A DNA stretch of 64,000 nucleotides from NCBI GenBank assembly GCA_024516035.1, contig CM044965.1, positions 2,767,146 through 2,831,145 of the forward strand. The letters are read 5' to 3'. Within the stretch, counting starts at the first letter, position 1, and the number at the start of each line of letters is the position of its first letter. A program made the translations under genes and the position numbers. Of the stretch, positions 31,701 to 40,110 are shown piece by piece. The notes beneath the pieces were generated by a model. The model was not told the origin of the DNA. It was given only the letters and a program-made list of their open reading frames with translations, and searched no databases. This DNA is from Bactericera cockerelli. Lineage: Eukaryota > Arthropoda > Insecta > Hemiptera > Triozidae.

Positions 31701-33398
31701 GGTCATTTCTCGATTTTTCGTTACTCTGGTCGAAAATTAACCTAACTATTGGCTAAAAATCAAAAGTTCGGTATTATTCAAACATATGCGCGGGAAAAAT
31801 CGAAAAAAACTATGTTTACCTGAAAGACTGGTGGAGATTTCAATGACCAAATGGAGATGGTCAGTTTTACCTTCCATGATAAAAATAAAAAAATCGGCGT
31901 TTAATATCTTAGGTGTTCGCTCCCTGGCTATCCCACTTCTACTACCTGGACTATGACGTCTACATCATTCCCCACTCCGCCGGCACTGCCACTCTGGGCG
32001 GCTGTCGTCATCTGGACTCCTACGCCACTGCTCTGAGCCGCCACGACACCGCGGCCATACTGGAGGGCGCCACCGCGCTCCTACCCAGGCTGGGTGAGGA
32101 GGCGCCTGTGTTGTACGAGTGGGCGGGGCTCAGACCTCATCGGGACCCGGTGCGAGTGGAGTCGGAACGGATTGGGAGACTCGAGGTAGTAATAATAATA
32201 ATAATATCGCCTTATTTTTTTTATTATTATTATTTTTTTTTTTTTTTTTTTTTTCAACACCTAATATTAATTCTAAAAAATGGAGTAATTTCTCCGTAAA
32301 CTTAACCAACAAAAAAAATTTATACTGCCCGATTAGGACTAATGCGTGTAGAGATCCCTAGATCCCTTTGATAAAATCTCTAGCCCATACGTGTGCCAAT
32401 TTCTCACTTTGCACTGGTCATCACATCCACTTACAAGCAGTCCGAAGCAGGTCGTGTCTATGAAAACATAGACTTGAATTTATCCTTGCAAAGCAAACGT
32501 TCAAACAAGCTTAATGTTTGATTCATTTCAAGTGTGCAGCGAGCGTTCTTCAATCTTTCGGATTGCTGCGAACGTACTTCAAGCCTTTCAGAAAGCTTGT
32601 TTTAGAATGACACACGCAACAGCAAGCGTGCAACGAACAGGCTGCAAACGTGCTCTCTGGGAGTGTTTGAATTCTAAAGGGACAGTTGACGTGGTCCACC
32701 CTGTATAATAAATTTCTGTTATAATAATAATATCGCCTTATTTATACTGCCCGATTAAGACTACTAAAATCCCATTATTCCAGCAGTAAGCCCAAGACAT
32801 ATTATTATGTGGTAAAAATCCCAAATGGGAGGATAACTTGTCATGTCCCGTCTGGGTTTCGAACCCACGACCTCTGGAATCTATGGATTCACAGAGTGCC
32901 GCCTTTACCACTGAGCTACCGGGACAGACTACATTTTTCCAGACTACAGTTATCTACATTTTTCCAGTTTAATCAGGCACATTTATTCCATTGGTTCTGA
33001 TGCAGAAATGCATTAAAAGTAATTGAGCACTATTCTGTTTGGATTTGCAGGTGGTTCACAAGTACGGGCACGGAGGCTAGTACTTATGATTCTGTTTGGA
33101 TTCGCAGGTGGTTTACAACTACGGGCACGGAGGCTAGCACTTATGATTCTGTTTGGATTCGCAGGTGCTTCACAACTACGGGCACGGAGGCTAGTACTTA
33201 TGATTCTGTTTGGATTCGCAGGTGCTTCACAACTACGGGCACGGAGGCTAGTACTTATGATTCTATTTGGATTTGCAGGTGGTTCACAACTACGGGCATG
33301 GAGGCTATGGGGTCACCACTGCTCCTGGAACTGCCAAGTACGCTGTGGAGCTGTGCCAGGAATTACTGAACCAGGGCTGTCCCAGGTCTAAACTGTAA
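25558..33398 (+). CDS. Ddo: D-aspartate / D-amino-acid oxidase, six exons, complete
   Basis: FAD flavoenzyme that oxidatively deaminates D-amino acids, giving a 2-oxo acid, ammonia and H2O2. Exons 25558-25760, 28225-28339, 29270-29415, 31080-31236, 31913-32185 and 33279-33398 join to 1014 nt (337 aa plus stop). Visible: ILGAGVVGLNTALELL (dinucleotide-binding GxGxxG), TTSHGAAGIFRP, PVRGQVVKV, GLRPHRDPVRVE (substrate-carboxylate Arg), the family signature VVHNYGHGGYGVTTAPGTA, and a final SKL peroxisome signal. Length matches the family (about 340 aa). DFLPWAMKR and overall similarity favour D-aspartate oxidase, but D-amino-acid oxidase is not excluded. The start is the first ATG after a good acceptor at 25537, so an upstream 5'UTR exon is likely. 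Confidence 0.93.
25790..26640. repeat. 13-bp satellite in oxidase intron 1
   Basis: Long runs of ACGAAATTATGTAACG variants (T/G changes) mixed with a larger unit starting TTGACATTTTCATGTCTTTG and a unique block (GGGAGAGAAGAGGGAAAGTG). The larger block is repeated at 27570-27965. Confidence 0.92.
26640..27343. other. Oxidase intron 1 middle part
   Basis: AT-rich, no exon recognised. A weak inverted pair (TCTGGTAAATTCTAGTAAAA / TTTTTACCAGAGTTTA) lies near 26898-26970. Confidence 0.4.
27344..27400 (+). repeat. Duplicate of oxidase exon 1 end with donor
   Basis: GACCCAATGATGACGTCACC followed by ATGTCAGTAA copies the last 25 or so bases of exon 1, its donor and the start of the intron (AAAATCAAAAAAA), with few changes, 1.6 kb downstream. 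No acceptor is evident, so it is probably not an exon. Confidence 0.85.
27570..27965. repeat. Second copy of the intron 1 satellite block
   Basis: Near-identical to 25860-26262, including the unique block with TCATGCGCACAATGGCGAAG and ATGCAAGCGTTTTT. Confidence 0.92.
28225..28339 (+). CDS. Ddo: Oxidase exon 2
   Basis: Acceptor ATTCCAG, donor GTAAGC. The first base completes Met, then KWIADSYQFYRTLLSEPYSG and ISPELTK (38 codons). Confidence 0.9.
28395..28528 (-). mobile_element. SINE family B, partial, reverse
   Basis: GTAAAAATCCCAAATGGGAG, GGGTTTCGAACCCGCGAC and GAGCACCCGGGACAG; the tail side is missing. Confidence 0.8.
28572..28800 (+). mobile_element. SINE family D
   Basis: GTCACCGTGGCAGAGTGAGA, GGGTTCGATCCCCAGCGGGG and ATACCTCGTGAGGAAAAATG. 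Confidence 0.83.
28925..29120 (+). mobile_element. SINE-like family G, forward
   Basis: GTTCGGTGGAAGAGATTGCC, CAATAACCCCGCCCTTTAGG, then TTACCTAATAAAGAGTAATA and (ATA)n. The AATAAA is close to the 3' end. Confidence 0.75.
29270..29415 (+). CDS. Ddo: Oxidase exon 3
   Basis: Acceptor CTCCCCAG, donor GTAAGA. NRAIEHLVPVYRDATPEELT and DADFLPWAMK, splitting an Arg codon. The LPW motif is shared with D-aspartate oxidases. Confidence 0.92.
29430..29700. repeat. Dispersed repeat family J, long copy
   Basis: GTAGCCAGCTTGACTACAGC, CGAGCCAACTTTATTTCAAA, GAGGACTTGGACTTTTC and CTCCCTGTTTAACGTCCCCC. A reverse counterpart lies at 48225-48430. Confidence 0.6.
29815..30099 (+). mobile_element. LINE ORF2 C-terminal domain fragment, forward
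   Basis: About 94 codons: DFIPFAVETFGSFGPSALEM, then RAGEYFRQRLSFAVQRRNVA. This F-P-x-A-x-E-T-x-G ... Q-R-L-S-x-A-x-Q-R pattern is a common C-terminus of non-LTR ORF2 proteins. Ends at a stop; no RT domain attached. Confidence 0.68.
30167..30412 (-). mobile_element. LINE ORF2 C-terminal domain fragment, reverse
   Basis: About 81 codons on the minus strand: NAFSVETMGPWFSEAKTLVN and SSFFLMQRIGLAIQRGNAAS. Same module as the forward piece at 29815 but clearly diverged. The two stops face each other about 65 bp apart. Confidence 0.68.
30660..30720 (-). mobile_element. SINE family E head remnant, reverse
   Basis: ACCACCTTCAGGTTACAACT, CCGCCTTATCGATCAAGCTA and CTGAGGTCGG. Confidence 0.65.
30757..31075 (+). 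mobile_element. SINE family B split by another repeat, at an acceptor
   Basis: Head TGTCCCGGTAGCTCAGTGGT, B box GGTTCGAAACCGAG; a family G piece interrupts near 30880-30965; the B body resumes (GTCTTGGGCTTACTGCTGGA). Its TAAGGCGATATTTTTATTATT tail runs directly into the TTGTTCAG acceptor of oxidase exon 4. Confidence 0.82.
31080..31236 (+). CDS. Ddo: Oxidase exon 4
   Basis: Acceptor TTGTTCAG formed next to a SINE tail, donor GTAGGG. VSERGGKIRRGTVSSFQDLE, DFDVVFNCTGMGAKAL and PVRGQVVK, the second half of the FAD-binding domain. Confidence 0.94.
31258..31440 (+). mobile_element. SINE family B, diverged
   Basis: TGTCCCGGTAGCTCAGTGGT just 22 bp past the exon 4 donor, B box GTGGGTTCGAAACCCAGCC, shortened body, AAGACGATATTATTAAA tail. 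Confidence 0.78.
31675..31876. mobile_element. Short MITE in oxidase intron 4
   Basis: Inverted ends GAAGGTAAAACTGACCA and TGGTCAGTTTTACCTTC, about 200 bp apart, no open frame. TSD not resolved. Confidence 0.7.
31913..32185 (+). CDS. Ddo: Oxidase exon 5: substrate-binding Arg
   Basis: Acceptor TATCTTAG, donor GTAGTA; 91 codons, phase 0. APWLSHFYYLDYDVYIIPHS, GTATLGGCRHLDSYATAL and WAGLRPHRDPVRVESERIGR. The Arg of GLRPHRD aligns with the substrate carboxylate-binding Arg of the family. Confidence 0.95.
32186..32345 (-). mobile_element. Interrupted SINE family B tail, flush with donor
   Basis: (AATAAT)n and ATATCGCCTTATTT start about 5 bp after the exon 5 donor; after a TTATT/poly-T block the family B end continues as TATACTGCCCGATTAGGACT. 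Confidence 0.7.
32346..32718 (+). other. Oxidase intron 5, no recognised feature
   Basis: Higher GC than its surroundings (GTGCAGCGAGCGTTCTTCAA). One frame is open for about 64 codons but matches no family I know. Confidence 0.4.
32719..32926 (-). mobile_element. SINE family B, reverse, full length
   Basis: AATAATATCGCCTTATTTAT through GGGTTTCGAACCCACGACC to GAGCTACCGGGACAG. Confidence 0.9.
33051..33278 (+). repeat. Four decoy copies of oxidase exon 6 acceptor and start
   Basis: Exact 57-bp period; exon-like starts at 33051, 33108, 33165 and 33222 after TTTGGATTYGCAG. Each copy reads VVH.YGHGG or a close variant and then meets in-frame TAG. The true exon at 33279 has GGCTATGGG instead of GGCTAG. 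About 28 bp of each unit is exon-derived. Confidence 0.96.
33279..33398 (+). CDS. Ddo: Oxidase exon 6 with signature and SKL
   Basis: VVHNYGHGGYGVTTAPGTAK matches the D-amino-acid oxidase signature; ends PRSKL then TAA. SKL is the canonical type 1 peroxisomal signal. Confidence 0.96.
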   Translation: MVHNYGHGGYGVTTAPGTAKYAVELCQELLNQGCPRSKL

Positions 33399-33434
33399 TT
33401 GCGAACGAAGTGTAACGAAACTTTATATGTATAC

Positions 33435-33656
33435 TAGCGGGCTGTCGCCCGCTTTGCGGGCCGAGGCATGGCCGTGAAAGCAAAAAGTCCTTTTTCGCCA
33501 ATGGCAGGTGTTGTAGTGGGAATTTCGAAAAATCCCGTCTTATAGCACATCTAGACTATAAGACAAAGCTACCTACCAAATTTCAGCTTCCTAAGACTTA
33601 CCAGTTCGGAGAAACAGTGATGATCAGTCAGTGAGTCAGTGACTTTGACATTTATA
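33435..33656 (+). mobile_element. Repeat family H in the oxidase 3' flank
   Basis: CTAGCGGGCTGTCGCCCGCT starts about 35 bp after the stop codon. The copy is interrupted at TTTATA by the foldback element; its end (TATTAAGAT) resumes at about 35003. Confidence 0.85.
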
Positions 33657-35000
33657 CAGTATGTCTCAGAAGTCCTAGCGGAGGCCCTGTAACTTTTGAA
33701 CAGCTGGGAATTTTGAAATTCTGTTTTTTTCTAGACATAGGAAAAGGCCCATGGCAAATCTGATGGTGATGTTAAAATTCAGGTTCGACACCCGGAAGTG
33801 ACATTTTTTGATAAAAAATGGCCATTTCTCTCGAAATTTAAATGAGAAGGTATACTTTGGGTTTCATATTATCAATTTACCGGCCATAACAGGTAATTAT
33901 TCAAAGTTTCATTTTTCTGCCACAATCAGGGGCGGAGCTATGTAAGCTGAAAGTTGAAAAATCAGATACCTCATTGATTGGCCATTTAGGACCTATTGCA
34001 CTAAAAATTGGTTTTTAAAAGGATAGAAAAAGTGTATTTGAAGTAACAAAACTATGAAAACATCAATATCTGTACCACCATTCAATCAGTGGCGAAATAA
34101 AAAAATAACCTGATTGTGATTTTTTTCCAACTTGAAGCTTCGGTCTCCAAGTTGGTAGTCGACAACACGACATTGCACTTACCTTTCATCAGCGACGGAA
34201 ATTAATATTTTTTTGTTTTGTTTTTTTTTTTTTTAATTTATTTAAAATTGATTTTAAATTTTATTTTTCTGGCCATCATTTTCTTGTGTTTTTTATGATA
34301 ATAATAATGAAGCTCTTATTCACATTTAGCGTAGTTTTTCTTCTCACCATGATAATTCTTGAGAGTCGAACCGGATTCATACGGAAACATGCATTATTAA
34401 TAAAATTAATGAAATAGTACATATTGATATTTTTTCAGTCAACGAACTCAGAAGCTTGTAAAATGAAAAGTAATACTTTCCTACTTCATTACCTACATGG
34501 TAAATATTTTAGTTGTGATATTTGTGCAGTAGGTAAACTCGAAATCATAATCTTCAACATTATGATTTTTTACTCCGACACTGATTGAAGGGTGATACAT
34601 ATTGGCGTTTTCATTGTTTTGGTACTTAAAAGAACGATTTTAAAAAACATTTTGTGAGCAATAGATCCCACATTGCCAATCAATGTGGTATCTGATTTTT
34701 CAACTTTCAGCCTCCATACCTCCGCCCCTGATTGTGGCAGAAAAATGAAACTTTGAATAATTACCTGTTATGGCCGGTAGATTGATAATATGAAACCCAA
34801 AGTATACCTTCTCATTTAAATTTCGAGAGAAATGGCCATTTTTTATCAAAAAATGTCACTTCGGGGTATCGAACCTGAATTTTAACATCACCATCAGATT
34901 TGCCATGGGCCTTTTCCTATGTCTAGAAAAAAACAGAATTTCAAAATTCCCAGCCGTTCAAAAGTTACAGGGCCTCCGCTAGGACTTCTGAGACATACTG
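33657..35000. mobile_element. Long foldback Tc1/mariner-like element
   Basis: 1344 bp with CAGTATGTCTCAGAAGTCCT at the left and AGGACTTCTGAGACATACTG at the right. The arms are nearly identical for about 340 bp and remain recognisable inward to roughly 450 bp with growing divergence. TA target duplication; empty site visible in family H at 17755. No transposase frame. Confidence 0.92.
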
Positions 35001-35360
35001 TATATTAAGATTTGGTCATATAACATATAAGCTTTAACTTTATATTGGTCTCTCATATACTTTCAATAGATCAAAGCCCTGTACACCTACGTCCTACACG
35101 TTGAAGCTGTAGAAATGTGGCTTGTGGCAGTCTATATTTGGCGAAAATCTACCTCAGCCAAACCAGAAACATGTTCAAAAGAAACGGGAAGAATAAGTAT
35201 TGAAACAACAATTGACAATACCAGTTTTCAGAATGATATTTAAAAAGCCGTTTTCTGAACAACTAAGAAATCTTTAACTATTTTTGTTGTCTTTGTTTTT
35301 GCACAACAACAACAACTTAACTATTTTCACATAATTTTCCTCTCTCTCATGCATCTATCT

Positions 35361-35430
35361 TCAAATTTCTTCTCTTGATATTCTCCTATCATATGCCTTT
35401 TTAAAATCAATAAACACAGATATCAGTGGT
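35361..35430 (-). mobile_element. LINE reverse transcriptase fragment
   Basis: Minus-strand GQPLISVFIDFKKAYD is the conserved RT block containing the first catalytic Asp. Only about 20 residues remain. Confidence 0.55.
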
Positions 35431-35501
35431 TGTCCTGCAATAATAAAACAAAAGAATAAGCCCTTTACTTTACTCGCACAGTCTAAATAATGTCTCATTT
35501 T

Positions 35502-35507
35502 TTTATT
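35502..35507 (-). terminator. Poly(A) signal AATAAA for cysteine-rich exon
   Basis: AATAAA on the minus strand about 40 bp after the stop codon of the cysteine-rich frame. Confidence 0.45.
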
Positions 35508-35544
35508 TTCAATAAAATACATGGCAAGTAAATAAGTAATATTA

Positions 35545-35882
35545 TTAGTTAATAGCACCGTAAACGAATATTTCATTTTTTGTATCATTCACATAATTGA
35601 AAAAATTACAATCAATCTCAACTTTGCTGCCATTTTTAAGTTTTGTATAGGCGTACACAGAGCATTCATGTTCCGCAAAACATCCAACGAGTGTAATGTT
35701 GTAGACTCCTTGTGGTAACAGAGGCTGAATTGTATTGTTGGTACAGAGGGGGTCTTCTTTGGTTGCACATATCTGGCCTGTTTGATTGGGGACACGTACT
35801 TTCGGACAATCGTTGATGTCAGAGCAAGAGGTAAAATTGTAGGTGTAGTTTGCTGACACTCCACTTTGGCACATACATGTGG
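35545..35882 (-). CDS. Terminal exon of a cysteine-rich secreted-type protein
   Basis: Open from a good acceptor (TTTTCTGCTTACAG) to TAA, about 112 codons. The frame has ten Cys and many N-x-S/T sites (NYTYNFTS, NNTIQPL, NITLVG, NGSKV, NDTKN), as expected for an extracellular glycoprotein domain. No signal peptide is in this exon, so an upstream exon (higher coordinates) is expected; I could not identify it. I do not recognise the family. It could be a real gene end, a venom/salivary-like secreted gene fragment, or a decayed duplicate; the sequence does not decide. Confidence 0.5.
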
Positions 35883-35949
35883 CTGTAAGCAGAAAACTGT
35901 GTGAGGCCGGGATCCTACTGATTGGAACATTTTGTTACGAAACGTAGGT

Positions 35950-36300
35950 ATTGACTATCCAGTATTAAACTAGTAGATCTGTGAACTCTAAACCTCACAC
36001 AGATTCTACTATCACATTATAAATCAAGCATGATTACATCGAGACCATTCATTCAATACCCCACTCGATGGTTTTTAATTTAAATATATCAACCGACCCA
36101 CTTTTGGGGCCTTTTTTCGATTTTTTACCACGGTGCGACCCCCTTAGCTTTCACGATCACAAAATTTCACTACTGAAATAGAATTTTATTTTTTAACGAC
36201 TCGCCAAAATTTCCAGAGCATTGCTTCATTAAATAAAATTGGAAAAATAATTTTAACTTTCACCAAAACGGTCCCCATGCGGCCCCGAATGGACTAAATC
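35950..36300. repeat. Dispersed repeat shared with 24410-25000
   Basis: AAACCTCACACAGATTCTAC, ATATCAACCGACCCAC and TTCGATTTTTTACCACGGTG follow the same order as the 24.4 kb copy. A weakly inverted continuation lies at 36400-36600. Confidence 0.65.
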
Positions 36301-36589
36301 GGCCCAAGAACAATAGGTAAAATTCTAGTCTGTTCTGCGACAACTCCCGCCCGGATTTTTCAAAATTGTTGAAATTTAGTATACATTTTCATTGGGGTCC
36401 TAGAATTTTACCTATTGTTAACATTTTGGGCCGATTTAAGCCACTCGAGGCCATTTTGGTAAAAATTAAAAATGAGTTTTCTAATTTTATTTGATAAAGC
36501 AATGCTCTTAAAATTTTGTAGTTTCATTTAAACTAATTTTTATTTCATTTGTGAAATTTAATGATCGCGAAAGCTAATGGGGCCATATT

Positions 36590-36930
36590 GTGTTTTAAAA
36601 AACGAAAAAGGGCCCCCAAATTGGGCGTAGCTCAAGAACGGTTCAATAGAATTTCGCGATCGATACCTATGTCAAATGAAAGCTCTAACCCTTGCCTAAA
36701 ACTTTCTCGCTTTGAGTTGATAGTACGTCATTTCAAATTTCGAGAAAAAATGTCTTGTGTCACCCATCCAATTTTTTTCCTTTCTCAGTGTAGCTTCACC
36801 CTAGGGAAATATAACCTAGCCTAAAAAAATTTCCTGTTCCAGAGGGACCTAGGTGCACAATTTCAAGTTTATTGGATTTGTATAAAGAACATACACACAT
36901 ACAGACATCTTCATTTTATAGATAGGCATA
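36590..36930. repeat. Dispersed repeat family also at 39585-40100
   Basis: GGGCGTAGCTCAAGAACGGT, CTTGCCTAAAACTTTCTCGC and TGTATAAAGAACATACACAC match the 39.6-40.1 kb array. Confidence 0.65.
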
Positions 36931-37348
36931 GATAGAAGAAAAAAAAGTTCTATCATACAGATAGAATTTTTTGAATATTTTTTGAATAGAATACAGATAG
37001 AATACAGATAGAATGATTATGATTTGTTATTAAAGTAAATGAAATCCCGAATCAAAATTTCATACACTTACCCAGCAGAACAAAGTTTGCTAGAAGATAA
37101 TATGGAGACATTTCGTGAAATGAGATACGTAATGATGATTTTCAGCAATTGTGAGCCGTATTTATACCAGACAATGAGAAACAAAAACCAACTATTGATT
37201 TTTAAAAAGTACAGGGTCAACTATCTTTTGAATTTGAAATTTTACAGGGTTAGTGTTATAAAAGTTAAGAGACTACGTATATTCCATCGTATTTATTTTG
37301 CAGGGGTTTCTTGAAAATTCCGGGGGGGGGGGTTGGTTTGTCCCCAAA

Positions 37349-37480
37349 ACCACCCCGGAGATCGTGGGTTCAAAACCCAGCCGCCGAGTTATCTTTGCTT
37401 TTGGGATTTTGACCACATAATAATACGTCTTGTCTTACTGCTCGACTAATGTGTCGCATTACTCCTGATCGGGCAGTATT
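37349..37480 (+). mobile_element. SINE family B, 5'-truncated, diverged
   Basis: GAGATCGTGGGTTCAAAACC, TTGGGATTTTGACCACATAA and CTGATCGGGCAGTATT. Confidence 0.7.
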
Positions 37481-37486
37481 TTTTTT

Positions 37487-37634
37487 TAAGTTATCATACA
37501 TGTGTTAATCACTTTCGCGCTGTCACATCTACTCAAATTAGCTTTACTACATCTTCGCTGAAACTGGGACTTGAACCTCCGACCTCCAGGTTACAAGTCC
37601 GCCGCCTTATCGATCAAGCTACTGAGGTCGGTTA
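37487..37634 (-). mobile_element. SINE family E, reverse
   Basis: TTATCATACATGTGTTAATC, CTCCGACCTCCAGGTTACAA and GATCAAGCTACTGAGGTCGG. Confidence 0.78.
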
Positions 37635-37654
37635 ATCAGGCAGTCTATTATGTT

Positions 37655-37905
37655 ATATTATAAAAGAGAGTTTCACTCACTGACTGACTGACTGACTCAC
37701 TCACTGATTCATCACTGTTTCTCCGAACTGGTAAGTCCTAGGAAGCTGAAATTTGTTAGGTAACTTTGTCTTATAGTCTAGATGTGCAATAAGACGGGAT
37801 TTTTCGAAATTCCCACTACAACACCTGCCATTGGTGAAAAAGGATTTTTTGCTTTGCGGGCCATGCCTCGGCCCGCAAAGCGGGCGACAGCCCGCTAGTT
37901 ATGTT
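37655..37905 (-). mobile_element. Repeat family H, reverse
   Basis: GAGAGTTTCACTCACTGACT, CTCCGAACTGGTAAGTCCTA and CCGCAAAGCGGGCGACAGCC. Confidence 0.8.
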
Positions 37906-39297
37906 ATATTTAAAAACTTGTTTAATTTCAAACAGTGTTTCAATTCAAAAATAAAATATGATGTGTTCCACCCTTTATTATAAATTTCTGTAAATCTCTG
38001 TTGTTTGCACTTTCTCAGTTTAATCAGGCACATTTATTACTTCCGATAAATTTCTCATATTAGAAATCCGAAGTATTGTGTTCGTTTTTGTAAAAAAAAA
38101 AATATATTTTTTGCTCCGATTTCATTTTTCATATTTCTGGACGTTTCATAACCTCCTGAGCAACTTTGGTAAAAACATTCCTTGCTACGTTGCACGACGC
38201 ACGTATCTCAGAAACTACTCAAGGGATTTCGACAAAATTTTCTAAACTTATAGGAGACATTTTGTAGATAGTTAGATGGTCCATTTTAAATTCATCAACT
38301 TCGCACTAGCGGTTCTTGATAATAGAGACCATGCACCTGAGCACTAACTTTTTACTTATACGCTTATATCTCGTGAACGGTACACCCGATTTTGATAAAA
38401 AATTCTATGTATGCGTAGCAGTTTACATAATGCAGTTATTTTTAATAAATTTTGATTTAGCTCTGATATTTAAGAAAATCCAAAATTTTGGACAAAAAAG
38501 TCAAAAAATAAGTTCCACGACTTGCCGATACAGAAATTTTTGTGGAATCTAAAAAAAACGGTATTCTCCCATATAAAACAAATTTCAAGAAAATTGGTTA
38601 AGCTATTTCGGAGATACAAGTGATCTCTATATATAAAACAGAAAAAAGGACTACCTACCTATGTTTGTTTGTTTGTCCGGAGTTGTTTAGCCAAAACGGT
38701 AAGAGATAGCGAAAAATGTCTCAGAATTGACCCCCCCCAAAACCATTATCGCTTTGTCCAGAAAAATTATAAAAAGTTCAAAAAGGCATTGCTGTCTAGC
38801 AGTACGGCCATGCCTTAGTAAATTTTAAATTTAGTCCCGTTGCAAAGCACGGGCAAACGGCTAGTTTAGTATAAAATCTCAAAATCGCCACGTGTACACA
38901 AGGCGAACCAATCATGAGGAAGTATTGTGTCCATGATTGGCAGTGTATTTTATTGGTCTGATGCCGAAATGCCATCTCCAAATGATTTATTCTCTTGAAT
39001 ATCAGAATTAAATTATTTTTTTTTATTTCTAATGTGAATACAATAATTATTATCAATCATCAGATTTGATATAAAATGTGGCATCCGAGATCCATCTTCG
39101 TAAAGCAAGCTTCTGATCAATTTTCTTGTCTTTCGAAAGGCCAATTTTTTTTTTAATTGTGTTTTAACGATGCTTTTAACTGCATGGTCATATCACGATG
39201 GCTAATGTACAACACGGTTCCGGGTCTATCCGTGGTGGTAGAGAGGAGGTTTATAGTAGACTAGCGGGTTACACCCGCCGCTTCGCCAGCCCATCAA
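37906..39297. other. Intergenic AT-rich DNA with worn repeats
   Basis: Segments typical of decayed repeat copies (TCTATATATAAAACAGAAAA near 38620, GTTGCAAAGCACGGGCAAAC near 38838). No exon or transposase seen. Confidence 0.4.
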
Positions 39298-39298
39298 A

Positions 39299-39306
39299 CA
39301 CACACA

Positions 39307-39344
<38 letters not shown>

Positions 39345-39494
39345 ACCCACACACACTCACCCACACACATCACACACAAACACACCACACACACACACCA
39401 CACACACACACCACACACACACACCACACCATACACACAAACACACACCACACACACACACGCACACCACACACACACACCACACACAAACACA

Positions 39495-39532
<38 letters not shown>
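39299..39532. repeat. Interrupted (CA)n microsatellite
   Basis: Over 200 bp of CA with occasional ACC, CAAA and CG interruptions; produces spurious Thr/His and Cys/Val frames. Confidence 0.97.
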
Positions 39533-39536
<4 letters not shown>

Positions 39537-39584
39537 TCATTTAGGTTTGAAAAAAAACCTGAATATTTTTTGTCGCCCATCTAT

Positions 39585-40100
39585 TTTCTGGTCTTCCCGG
39601 CGTACCTCAAGAATGGCTCATCAGAATTTCGCGATCAATATGTCAAATGAAAGCCTAAACCCTTGCCTAAAACTTTTTCGCTCTGAGTTGATAGGTCGTC
39701 ACTTCAAATTTCGATATAAAATGTCATTTAGGTCAAAAAACGTGAATATTTTACATGTTACCCATCCATTTTTTTACCTTACCCGGCGTAGCTCAAGACC
39801 GGCTCATCAGAAATTCGCGATCGATATGTCAATTGAAAGCTCACACCTTTGCCTAAAACTTTCTCGCTCTGAGCTGATAGGTCATCGCGACAAATTTCGA
39901 GAAAAAATGTCATTTATGTCAAAAAACGTAATTTTTTTTGCGTCACCCATCCATTTTTATCCTTACTCATTAACCTCAGGGAGATATAATCTAGCCTAGA
40001 AGAATTTCTTGATCCAAAGGGACCTATGTGCAAAATTTCAGGTTTCTCGGTCAAACCGTGTGGATTTGTATAAAGAACATACACACATACATGATTTTGA
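39585..40100. repeat. Tandem units of about 180 bp next to the LINE
   Basis: CGATCAATATGTCAAATGAA / CGATCGATATGTCAATTGAA, CTTGCCTAAAACTTT and AAAAAATGTCATTTA recur; about two and a half units. The last joins the LINE 3' end (AACATACACACATACATGAT). Confidence 0.72.
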
Positions 40101-40110
40101 TTTTAGACGT

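Noticed and set aside
39198..39650. Thr/His-rich 150-codon frame and Cys/Val frame on the other strand
   Set aside because: Translation of a CA microsatellite.
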